From an uncultured Bacteroidales bacterium (GTDB lineage: Bacteria; Bacteroidota; Bacteroidia; Bacteroidales; UBA932), in contig CAMJKI010000002.1 of the NCBI GenBank assembly GCA_946406355.1, positions 16,970-80,969 of the forward strand: DNA of 64,000 nt. Direction: 5' to 3'. Below are positions 30,627 to 40,139 of the stretch, piece by piece. The notes under the pieces are model-generated. The model worked only from the letters and a program-made list of their open reading frames with translations. It did not search any database and was not told the DNA's origin. The translations under genes and the position numbers were made by a program. How positions within the stretch are numbered: the stretch's first letter is position 1; each line of letters starts with the position of its first letter.

Positions 30627-31955
30627 ATGAAAAAATTAGTTCTTACCTTCTTCGCCGCGTCGGTAGCTCTCCTTTCCGCAGGGTTTACCGCATCTGCCCA
30701 GGGCAAGTATGGCGCCGACAGCGCCGAGTGCATCAAGTACCTTTCCTACTATCAGGAGTACTACAAGCAAAAGAATTACGATTCGGCACTTCCCAACTGG
30801 AGAAGGGCCTACGCCCTGTGCCCCGCCACGGCTTCCCAGAACATGTTCGTGCACGGCACAACGCTCATGACCCAGCAGTACAACAAGGTGAAGGATGCCG
30901 CCTGGAAATCGGCCATCGTAGATACCATCCTTACCCTGCAGGACCAGCGTATGACTGCCTATCCCAAGAACAGGGCTACCATCCTGAACAACAAGGGACA
31001 GTACATGATCAACTATCGTGGTGAGGACGCCGCCTACCTCTATAAGAATCTCAACGAGATTATGGACGAGCTGGGCGCCGGCACCAAGCGCGACATCCTG
31101 GTTAAGGTACTGCAGGCTTCCATCAGCCTCTATCGTGAGAACCAGCTGCAGGCCGACGAGGTTATCGGCATGTACGACAAAGTGTCCGAACTCATTGAAA
31201 AGGCCGAGGCCAAGAACGAGTCCGACGAGGAAGAGAACCTGAAGGCCAAGGCTACCATCGAGTCCCTGTTCGCCGACAGCAAGGTGGCTTCCTGCGATAA
31301 CCTCATAGCCATCTTCGGTCCCCGCTACGAGGCCGATCCGGAGAACATCACCCTGGTTTCCAATATCGTGAAGCTCATGAACACCGCCGAGGACTGCGCC
31401 TCCAACGACCTGTACCTCAAGGCTGTTACCTCCATGTATAAGCTGGATCCTTCCTACAAGAGCGCCTATGCCCTGTTCCGCCTGAATTCGGCCCGCGGCA
31501 ATATAGCCGACGCCGGCAAGTATATGGAAGAGGCTATCGCCGCTCCGGAGTCCGATCCTGCCACCGACGCCCAGTACTACTACGAACTGGCCCTGTTCGC
31601 CTACAAGAACGGCATGCGTTCCAAGGCCTACGAGAGCGCCCGCAAGGCTATCGACATGGACTATGGCTATGCCGGCAAGGCCTACATCATCCTGGGCAAC
31701 CTCTGGGCTTCCGTAAGCTGCGACGGAGATGTTAACAAGTATGCCCGCTACTGGGCCGCCACGGACTGCTACCAGAAGGCCCGCAGCGCCGATCCTACCG
31801 TAGCCGACGAAGCTTCCGCTTCCATTTCCAGCGTAAGCCGCTATTATCCCGAGGCCAGTGAAATCTTCATGTACGACCTGGGCGCCGGCCAGAGCTACAC
31901 CGTTTCCTGCGGTGGCATGACCGCCACAACTACGGTACGTGTGAACAACAGATAG
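30627..31955 (+). CDS. Tetratricopeptide-repeat periplasmic protein
   Basis: MKKLVLTFFAASVALLSAGFTASAQGKYGADSAECIKYLSYYQEYYKQKNYDSALPNWRRAYALCPATASQNMFVHG; TPR-like repeats. Confidence 0.8.
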   Translation: MKKLVLTFFAASVALLSAGFTASAQGKYGADSAECIKYLSYYQEYYKQKNYDSALPNWRRAYALCPATASQNMFVHGTTLMTQQYNKVKDAAWKSAIVDTILTLQDQRMTAYPKNRATILNNKGQYMINYRGEDAAYLYKNLNEIMDELGAGTKRDILVKVLQASISLYRENQLQADEVIGMYDKVSELIEKAEAKNESDEEENLKAKATIESLFADSKVASCDNLIAIFGPRYEADPENITLVSNIVKLMNTAEDCASNDLYLKAVTSMYKLDPSYKSAYALFRLNSARGNIADAGKYMEEAIAAPESDPATDAQYYYELALFAYKNGMRSKAYESARKAIDMDYGYAGKAYIILGNLWASVSCDGDVNKYARYWAATDCYQKARSADPTVADEASASISSVSRYYPEASEIFMYDLGAGQSYTVSCGGMTATTTVRVNNR

Positions 31956-32578
31956 TGAAGGCAAAATACATATTCAGGACGATGGCAAGCACTCTGGTGC
32001 TTGCTTTCGTCGTTTATTCGTGCAAGGGCAATCTGTCCGAGGCCGAGAAGCTGGACCTGAACAAAATACCCCTCCAGACCGTAGATGACATGTTCTATGT
32101 GCAGACGGAAAACGGCCGGCTGAAAACGCGGATAGAGGCCGCCAGGATGGAGGCTTACGAAAAGGATACCCTTTCCTATGACCTGTTTCCCAATGGTGTG
32201 AGCTATTTCGGATACGGGGACGACGGCTCGCTGGAAACCACTATCACAGCCCAGCAGGCCCGTCACGACAAGAATAAGGGGGGAAAGGATAAATGGTCGG
32301 TCTTCGGCAATGTGGTTATCCGGAATATCATCAAGCAGGAAACCATGGAAACCGACACCCTGTATTGGGATCAGGAGGCCCAGGAAATCTGGACCGACTG
32401 CTACATCAAGATGACTTCTCCCAGCGGAATTCTGCAGGGATACGGGATGCGTTCCGACGAAATGGCGCGCAACGCCATCCTGCTTTCTCCCTTCGACAAC
32501 GAGTTCATTGTAGAGAAGGATTCAACGGTGGTAGTCATTGATTCCGTTAATTTTATAGGGCCGATGTTAAAAAAATAG
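31955..32578 (+). CDS. lptC: LPS export ABC transporter periplasmic protein LptC
   Basis: LQTVDDMFYVQTENGRLKTRIEAARMEAYEKDTLSYDLFPNGVSYFGYGDDGSLETTITAQQARHDKNKGGKDKWSVFGNVVIRN. Confidence 0.85.
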   Translation: MKAKYIFRTMASTLVLAFVVYSCKGNLSEAEKLDLNKIPLQTVDDMFYVQTENGRLKTRIEAARMEAYEKDTLSYDLFPNGVSYFGYGDDGSLETTITAQQARHDKNKGGKDKWSVFGNVVIRNIIKQETMETDTLYWDQEAQEIWTDCYIKMTSPSGILQGYGMRSDEMARNAILLSPFDNEFIVEKDSTVVVIDSVNFIGPMLKK

Positions 32579-32600
32579 TGGTTAATTGGAAAGATTTTCG

Positions 32601-32608
32601 TAATTTTG
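32601..32608 (+). promoter_or_regulatory. -7 box upstream of ppiD
   Basis: TAATTTTG, 40 bp before the ATG at 32648. Confidence 0.45.
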
Positions 32609-32647
32609 CAGCCCTTATCGAGTAAAAATTAAAAAACAGATAAAAAA

Positions 32648-34735
32648 ATGGCAGCTCTAGAGACCATCAGAACCAAATTCGGCATTGGTGCATCGCTCAT
32701 CATTGCCTTCGGTCTTTTACTCTTCCTTGTAAATCCGTCCGACATCATCCAGACTATCCAGTCGGCCTCTTCCAGGTACGATGTCGGCAAAATCAATGGT
32801 AAATCCATTTCCTATACGGATTTCGACCAGTTGGTAAAGCAGAACGCAGATGTTAACCAGATGCTCACCGGCGTCTCCACTTCCAGCGAAGAAGCCCAGA
32901 AGCAGATGCGGGAACAGACCTGGCAGAACCTGATCCAGGAGTATCTCATTATCCCCACCATCCAGAAGGCCGGCATCAACGTGGGCCAGCAGGAGCAGAT
33001 CGACCTGTTTGTGGGCGATAATATTTCCCCCGTTATCGTGAGCAGCGGTCTGTTCCGTGACGAGAACGGCAACGTTTCTCCCGCCCTGGTGCGCGACTTC
33101 ATGGAGGCCTCAAGCAGCGATCAGAACCCGCAGTACCTCCAGATCCGGAATTATCTCCAGAACCTGGTCCGTAACAACCGTTACACCACCAAGTACAGCA
33201 ACCTGTTCTCCGCTTCTTCCATGGAGAATGCGCTGCAGCTCCAGAAGTCCATCGCCGAGAACAACACCCTGGCCAATGTAGATTTTGTGGTTTCCAACAA
33301 CACCTACTTCCCCATGGACACCACCATCGTGGTTTCTTCGGCCGATATCCGCAAGTACTACAAAGATCATAAGGAGAACTTCCGTCAGAAGGCTACCCGC
33401 GATATTGAATATGCTGTATTTGAGGTAGTTCCTTCGGCTCAGGATATCGCTGCCCAGAACAACGAGTTCGCCGCCCAGTACGAGGAATTCGTGGCTACCG
33501 AAAATGTGCGTGCCTTCCTGCAGCGCAATTCGGACCGTCAGTGGAGCGACCGCTGGTACAAGAGCGGGGAACTCCGTTCCGTTAACGCCGACATCGACGC
33601 CTTCGTGAGCGAGAACGCTTCCGGTGCTTCTCCCGTGGTTGCTTCCGGCAACACCTTCTATGCCGCCCGCATTATGGACATGGCCAACATCCCGGATTCC
33701 GTGTATGTGCGCCACATCCTGCTGCAGGGCACCGATGCCCGCCACCAGGCCGACAGCCTGCTGGGCGAACTCAAGGGTAACAACTTTGCCGCCCTTGCCA
33801 CCCTGTACTCCGTGGACCAGAACTATGCCATGGACGGCGAAATGGGCAACCTCGGCTGGATGACGCAGAATTCTGTGATTCCCGGCTTCGAGCCCATCTT
33901 CACTGCCGCCAAGGGCAAGCCTTTCATCCTTACCACCCAGTACGGTACTCATATTGTGGAGGTGACCAAGACCACCGCCCCCGTTGCAAAGAAGCAGGTG
34001 GCCGTGTTTGAGAAGAGCGCCATTCCCAGCAAGGAAACCTACGCCCGCATCTACAACCAGGCTAATATCCTGGCTACCCGCGCCGCCGGCAAGTACAGCA
34101 ACTACAAGGCCGCTTGCGACTCCACCGGTACCTACTCCCGCAGCATGACCATCAACGAGGGAACCGACACCTACGGCTCTATCGGCCACGCCAAGGAAGT
34201 AACCCGCTGGTGCTTTGACAACAAGCCCGGAAAGGCCTCCAACATCATAACCGTAGATAACAACTACTTCTTTGTAGCCGCCGTCAAGGAGGCCCACAAG
34301 GAGGGTTATGCCAAGGTGGAAGAGGTGGCCGAGAACATCCGCACCAACCTCTATTACGACCTGTATGCCAAGAAGCAGGCCGAGCGTGTGGCCGAGAAGA
34401 TCCAGGGCGCTACCACGCTGGAGCAGGCTGCCGAAAAGCTGGGTCTCCAGGTTAACAGCCTCACCGACGTTACCTTCTCCACCAATTCGGCCGCTACCAC
34501 CGAACCCGCTTTCGTGGGTGCCGTGGCTGCTGCCAAGGAGAACGTGCTGGCCGGTCCGGTTGCCGGTACCGTAGGTTCGTACCTGTTCCGTGTAAACGGT
34601 CGCGAAACCGGTTCCTTCTATACCGAGGACGACGCCCGCAACTACCAGGCCCAGGTGAACAACTACAACCTTCAGCTGCTCATGTCCGTGATGATGGACA
34701 AGACGGTCAAGGACAACCGCGCCCGTTTCTATTAA
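32648..34735 (+). CDS. ppiD: Peptidyl-prolyl cis-trans isomerase, SurA/PpiD type
   Basis: N-terminal single TM MAALETIRTKFGIGASLIIAFGLLLFLVNPSD; parvulin core YVRHILLQGTDARHQADSLLGELKGNNFAALATLYSVDQNYAMDGEMGNLGWMTQNSVIPGFEPIFTAAKGKPFILTTQYGTHIVEV. Confidence 0.9.
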   Translation: MAALETIRTKFGIGASLIIAFGLLLFLVNPSDIIQTIQSASSRYDVGKINGKSISYTDFDQLVKQNADVNQMLTGVSTSSEEAQKQMREQTWQNLIQEYLIIPTIQKAGINVGQQEQIDLFVGDNISPVIVSSGLFRDENGNVSPALVRDFMEASSSDQNPQYLQIRNYLQNLVRNNRYTTKYSNLFSASSMENALQLQKSIAENNTLANVDFVVSNNTYFPMDTTIVVSSADIRKYYKDHKENFRQKATRDIEYAVFEVVPSAQDIAAQNNEFAAQYEEFVATENVRAFLQRNSDRQWSDRWYKSGELRSVNADIDAFVSENASGASPVVASGNTFYAARIMDMANIPDSVYVRHILLQGTDARHQADSLLGELKGNNFAALATLYSVDQNYAMDGEMGNLGWMTQNSVIPGFEPIFTAAKGKPFILTTQYGTHIVEVTKTTAPVAKKQVAVFEKSAIPSKETYARIYNQANILATRAAGKYSNYKAACDSTGTYSRSMTINEGTDTYGSIGHAKEVTRWCFDNKPGKASNIITVDNNYFFVAAVKEAHKEGYAKVEEVAENIRTNLYYDLYAKKQAERVAEKIQGATTLEQAAEKLGLQVNSLTDVTFSTNSAATTEPAFVGAVAAAKENVLAGPVAGTVGSYLFRVNGRETGSFYTEDDARNYQAQVNNYNLQLLMSVMMDKTVKDNRARFY

Positions 34736-34744
34736 TAGATTTTT

Positions 34745-35848
<1,104 letters not shown>

Positions 35849-35873
35849 ATAACTGATTATCAGTATATTATAG

Positions 35874-35907
35874 TTTTCTCCCTGTGATTTTTGTCACAGG
35901 GAGAAAA
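35874..35907. terminator. Bidirectional terminator between convergent ychF and CpXC gene
   Basis: TTTTCTCCCTGTGA-TTTTTG-TCACAGGGAGAAAA, 14-bp perfect stem. Confidence 0.75.
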
Positions 35908-35928
35908 TTGTAAATAGCTGTTGGTGAA

Positions 35929-36543
35929 TTACTTAAAGAATTGGTCTGGCCAAACGGCGTCTACTACGGCAAAGCCTGCGGCGGGATGAATGGAAGGATT
36001 GCGGCCCAGGATGCCGCGAGCGTCTTCGTATACGTTAAAGCCGATATTCACCACTTGCATCTGACCGTTCAACGGGAAGGCCAGAACCATCTCGTTGTCG
36101 GGACCTTCCATCCGCAGGAAACGCAGCTGGTCATCGGCCATTTCCGGGTTTTTGGCGCTCAGCTCCCGGCGGGTTACCCACTTGCACATTTCCATGGCCA
36201 CATCGTCCAGGCCGGCTTCGTGGATATTTACCTTTTCTATCAGGTCGCCTACTTCTTTCACGCGGCGCAGGGTATAGCCTTCCAGTTCCTTCACCGCCTC
36301 TTCCACCTCCCTGGGCGCCTCCTGGCCGTCCGGCAGCAGCCACACCATCAGGCGGCTCTCCGGATCGTGATACAAAGTCTGGTACTTCAGCAGGTTCCGG
36401 GTGCCGCAGTAGGGACATTCCCAAACAAAGAGGGAACCGTCCCGGACCCGTGCTTTAAGCTCCGGATTCAGGGCGGTATTGATGCGCTGTACCGGTTCCA
36501 CCTGCGTGGGCCGGTGACAGTGGCTACAGTTTACGGGCACCAT
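35929..36543 (-). CDS. CpXC-domain protein
   Basis: MVPVNCSHCHRPTQVEPVQRINTALNPELKARVRDGSLFVWECPYCGTRNLLKYQTLYHDPESRLMVWLLPDG: two CxxC motifs and the CpXC layout. Confidence 0.7.
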   Translation of the reverse strand: MVPVNCSHCHRPTQVEPVQRINTALNPELKARVRDGSLFVWECPYCGTRNLLKYQTLYHDPESRLMVWLLPDGQEAPREVEEAVKELEGYTLRRVKEVGDLIEKVNIHEAGLDDVAMEMCKWVTRRELSAKNPEMADDQLRFLRMEGPDNEMVLAFPLNGQMQVVNIGFNVYEDARGILGRNPSIHPAAGFAVVDAVWPDQFFK

Positions 36544-37666
36544 CGCTGATGACCACGTCATAGATCTTGGGTTCGTGCCCGAACTTGGCGGCGAATTCCT
36601 TCACGGCCGTGGCGATGAAAGCGTCGTACAGTTCTTCCTTCACCAGGTTGATGGTGCAGCCGCCGAAGCCGCCGCCCATAACGCGGGAACCCGTTACATC
36701 GCATTTGCGGGCCAGTTTGTTCAGGAAATCCAGTTCTTCGCAGGACACCTCGTACAGACGGGACAGGCCGAAGTGGGTCTGGTACATCATCTCACCAACG
36801 GTCTCGTAATCGTCCCGTTCCAGGGCGTCGCAGACGTCCAGCACGCGCTGCACCTCGCCGATTACGAATTCGGCCCGCAGGAAGTCTTCCTGGGGGATCT
36901 GGTCCCGAACTTCGTCCAGCCAGAGGCGCTTGGCGTCGGACAGGAACTCCACCTCCGGATGATTGGCCCGGATGGCAGCGGCGGCCCTTTCGCAGGATTC
37001 GCGGCGCTTGTTATAGGCGCTGGAGGCCAGTTCGTGCTTTACGCAGGTATCCAGCAGCACCACGCGGTAACCTTTGGGATGGAAGGGGAAATACTTGTAT
37101 TCACCCGTTTTGCAATTGAGGCGGATGAGGGAACCTTCCTTGCCGAAGATGGAAGCGAACTGGTCCATGATGCCGCACTTTACACCGCAGTAATTGTGCT
37201 CCGTGCTCTGGCCGATGCGCGCCAGCTCGAACTTTTCTATACCGTTGCCGTTAATTTCGTTGATGGCGAAGGCAAACACGCTTTCCAGGGCAGCGGAAGA
37301 GCTAAGGCCGGCACCCAGCGGAACGTCTCCGGCAAAAACGGCATTGAATCCGGCCACCTTGCCGCCCCGCTTGATGGTTTCCCGGCACACGCCGAAGATG
37401 TAGCGGGCCCACTGCTGCTGGGGTTTATCCTCTTCCTGCAGGCCGAATTCCACAAATTCGTCGAAGTCGATGGAAAACACCTTCACTTTGTCGGTCCCGT
37501 TGGGATTGATGGCTGCCATGACGCCGAAATTGATGGCACCCGGGAACACATAACCGCCATTATAATCCGTATGTTCGCCGATAAGATTGATTCGGCCGGA
37601 AGACATGTAAAGGGTTCCTTCTTCTCCAAAGAGGGTTTTGAATTTTTCCTGAATCTTGGTTTTCAT
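36524..37666 (-). CDS. galK: Galactokinase
   Basis: SSGRINLIGEHTDYNGGYVFPGAINFG, GDVPLGAGLSSSAALESVFAFAINEI, VMGGGFGGCTINLV. Confidence 0.96.
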   Translation of the reverse strand: MKTKIQEKFKTLFGEEGTLYMSSGRINLIGEHTDYNGGYVFPGAINFGVMAAINPNGTDKVKVFSIDFDEFVEFGLQEEDKPQQQWARYIFGVCRETIKRGGKVAGFNAVFAGDVPLGAGLSSSAALESVFAFAINEINGNGIEKFELARIGQSTEHNYCGVKCGIMDQFASIFGKEGSLIRLNCKTGEYKYFPFHPKGYRVVLLDTCVKHELASSAYNKRRESCERAAAAIRANHPEVEFLSDAKRLWLDEVRDQIPQEDFLRAEFVIGEVQRVLDVCDALERDDYETVGEMMYQTHFGLSRLYEVSCEELDFLNKLARKCDVTGSRVMGGGFGGCTINLVKEELYDAFIATAVKEFAAKFGHEPKIYDVVISDGARKL

Positions 37667-37714
37667 ATACAGTGTTACTTATTGTCGGTATCTACAAAGA
37701 TAGTGATTTTTTTC

Positions 37715-38476
37715 CTAATGGCGAAGGCCCCAGACAGCCGGGTCGTAGGCCGATTCCACATACTCTTCCATATCGTCCGGAAGGGCGGGGTAAAAATCCA
37801 GGCCCGTGAGCAGCTCCAGGTCGTTCACCGAAAGGGCGCATTTCTCCAGATAGTAGCGGTTGGCGTCGTTCTGCATCACAAAAGCCACCGCCTGATAGCG
37901 GGATCCGTCGTGCACCAGCGCCACCTTGAAAAAGGCATCCGGCACTACCACATTGTCCGGGCCGATGGTTCCATACTTGTTGTCGCCGATGATGGGGCCG
38001 GATACTACCCACACCCGACCGTATTCCCGCGCCCATTTGCGGACCTGCTTCTCCAAGTATTGCCAGTCCTTGTTGTTCAGTTCTTCCCGCTGGGGGCAGA
38101 TGTTCAGGAAGTAGAAGGTTTCGGCCATGGCTTCGTCGCTCCAGAAGAAATCTCCGGCCGGGGCCATGTGTCCCCTGGTCCATCCGCTGCGGAAATAGTC
38201 CTCCCGCCGCGCCTGCTTTCCCGGAAAGTTGAAGTCCATGGAAAAGTCCTTGTCGGTACGGGTTGCTTCGCCGTGGGTTTCCTCTTCCGTAAGTTCATAG
38301 GCCACCCAGTTGGGAATGAGCGTTTCCGTGTTATAAGAAGTAACATATCCCTGATACTCCACCACATTATCCCGCGCTTCCACGGCCGGCATCTCCAGCC
38401 CCTGAGGCGCTTCTGCCGTAATAAAGTCACACGCGGCAAGGGTGAGCAGAGTCACCGCCAATCCTGCTGTTTTCAT
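37715..38476 (-). CDS. DNA/RNA non-specific endonuclease (NUC1 family), lipoprotein
   Basis: LTLAAC lipobox; RSGWTRGHMAPAGDFFWSDEAMAETFYFLNICPQREELNNKDWQYLEKQVRKWAREYGRVWVVSGP. Confidence 0.85.
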   Translation of the reverse strand: MKTAGLAVTLLTLAACDFITAEAPQGLEMPAVEARDNVVEYQGYVTSYNTETLIPNWVAYELTEEETHGEATRTDKDFSMDFNFPGKQARREDYFRSGWTRGHMAPAGDFFWSDEAMAETFYFLNICPQREELNNKDWQYLEKQVRKWAREYGRVWVVSGPIIGDNKYGTIGPDNVVVPDAFFKVALVHDGSRYQAVAFVMQNDANRYYLEKCALSVNDLELLTGLDFYPALPDDMEEYVESAYDPAVWGLRH

Positions 38477-38485
38477 TTTGCTGCT

Positions 38486-38893
38486 TTATAAAGAAGAGTT
38501 CATAAGTTCCCGCCCCAGTTGATGCAGGGCCTTTTCCATTTTGTCTATCTGCTTTTTACGGGGTTTGGTTACTCCGTGCATATAAGACCAGATTTGCTTA
38601 GGGTGTATACCGGAAAGACGACCTAACGCCGTGGGAGTTATAACCCCGGAATAGTATTCAAGCATAGCCATAACATCCCAGTGGGTTACAAACTCATATT
38701 CGTCATCCAGCCACTCCGGATAAATGAATGCACGCTCCGGGCCGTCTTCTTTAGTGAGCCGGAGCGTTTCCATCAATTCTTTTTTTGCCTCCAGAACGCT
38801 GTTCCCGGAACCAAATAGGGCCGGGTGGTCCTCACAGCAGGCCGTATAGGTTCCATCCTCTGCCCGACTGATATTTATACTTACTTTTCTCAT
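38486..38893 (-). CDS. hicB: HicB-family antitoxin with C-terminal HTH
   Basis: MRKVSINISRAEDGTYTACCEDHPALFGSGNSVLEAKKELMETLRL plus HTH TALGRLSGIHPKQIWSYMHGVTKPRKKQIDKM; overlaps hicA by 4 bp. Confidence 0.82.
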   Translation of the reverse strand: MRKVSINISRAEDGTYTACCEDHPALFGSGNSVLEAKKELMETLRLTKEDGPERAFIYPEWLDDEYEFVTHWDVMAMLEYYSGVITPTALGRLSGIHPKQIWSYMHGVTKPRKKQIDKMEKALHQLGRELMNSSL

Positions 38894-39078
38894 ATTTCTA
38901 TATCTAAGTCTTTCAGTATTTTCCTTGATGTCCGGTATGCAACCTCCTTTCCCTTATGAAAAGGTACAGTATAGATTTTCCCATTTTTTTCGTATCTCAC
39001 ATGGCTGCCTTTTCCCCTGTTTTCCAGTTTTGTCCAACCGTTTTGGACAATGATTCGATGCAGTTCCGAATACTTCAT
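38890..39078 (-). CDS. hicA: HicA-family toxin (mRNA interferase)
   Basis: MKYSELHRIIVQNGWTKLENRGKGSHVRYEKNGKIYTVPFHKGKEVAYRTSRKILKDLDIEI; catalytic His in GSHVRY. Confidence 0.88.
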   Translation of the reverse strand: MKYSELHRIIVQNGWTKLENRGKGSHVRYEKNGKIYTVPFHKGKEVAYRTSRKILKDLDIEI

Positions 39079-39113
39079 ACAAATATAGATATTTTTCTAT
39101 AAAACAGACCGAT

Positions 39114-40073
39114 TTATTGATTATTTTCTATTATATCCAGCCACACGGGGCAGTGGTCGGATACGCCGGCCTGGTAGCGGGGGCCGGAATAAGTGCGGAG
39201 GGGTTTGGTGCCGCCGTGGGCGGCGTCGGGAACTTGCAGGAAAGGGATATACAGGATTTTCATGGCAGCCGGAAGGCAGGCGGGTGTAACGTAAAACTGG
39301 TCGATAAGGTCCCATTGGCCGTCGTACTTGATGGTGCCCTTTCCCTGCCGGTGAAGCGCTTCCGCCATGGGCACAAAAGTGGGCTCCAGCAGCTTGTAAA
39401 CGGGGTTTTCCGGCGTATCGTTGAAGTCTCCGGTGGCGATGATGCGCGTTTCGCCCAGGGCAGACAGGGAATCGGCCAGGAAACGGAGGCGCTCTACGGC
39501 CAGGCGCCTGCGAGGTTCGGAAATGGCCGCTCCGCCGTACTTGGACGGGTGGTGGTTCACCAGCACGGAAAAGGCCCCCGGCGGGCCGATAAAGCGGCAA
39601 AGCAGGATGTCGCGGGTTGCCATTACCGAATCGGCCTGGAAAAGATGGCAGGGGCGGGCGTCGGTCAGCTGCAGGCGGGTGCTGCGGTAGAGCAGGGCCA
39701 CATCAATGCCCCGGGGGTCCGGCGAATCGAAATGAACATACTTATAGTCCAGTTTCCGCAACGCGGTTTCCTGCAGCAAACGCCTGAGTACAAAGGCGTT
39801 TTCCACTTCGGCAAAGCCTATTACATCCGGCAGGCCCCCTTCGGCCGACCCGGCCCAGAGGATGCCTTTGGCAATGGCGTTGCACTTGGCAAGGAAGCGT
39901 TTCTTGGTCCAGCGCCGTTCCCCCCGGGAGGAGAATTCGGCGTCGGACACCGATGTGGAGTCGTTCCGGTAGTCGAAGAAGTTTTCCAGGTTCCAGAACA
40001 TTACCCGGAGCGTATCTTCCTGCGGCCGCGAAACAAACAGCAGGCAGGCCAGTAAAAAAGTTCCCATGCCCAA
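39114..40073 (-). CDS. Endonuclease/exonuclease/phosphatase family protein
   Basis: RVMFWNLENFFDYRND, VIGFAEVENAFVLRRLL, IIATGDFNDTPENP, GVSDHCPVWLDI. Confidence 0.88.
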   Translation of the reverse strand: MGMGTFLLACLLFVSRPQEDTLRVMFWNLENFFDYRNDSTSVSDAEFSSRGERRWTKKRFLAKCNAIAKGILWAGSAEGGLPDVIGFAEVENAFVLRRLLQETALRKLDYKYVHFDSPDPRGIDVALLYRSTRLQLTDARPCHLFQADSVMATRDILLCRFIGPPGAFSVLVNHHPSKYGGAAISEPRRRLAVERLRFLADSLSALGETRIIATGDFNDTPENPVYKLLEPTFVPMAEALHRQGKGTIKYDGQWDLIDQFYVTPACLPAAMKILYIPFLQVPDAAHGGTKPLRTYSGPRYQAGVSDHCPVWLDIIENNQ

Positions 40074-40139
40074 ATATAAGGCACGGGAACAGAACGCATC
40101 GGTTAAAACATTAAAATGTGACGAAATGTTTTAACCGAT

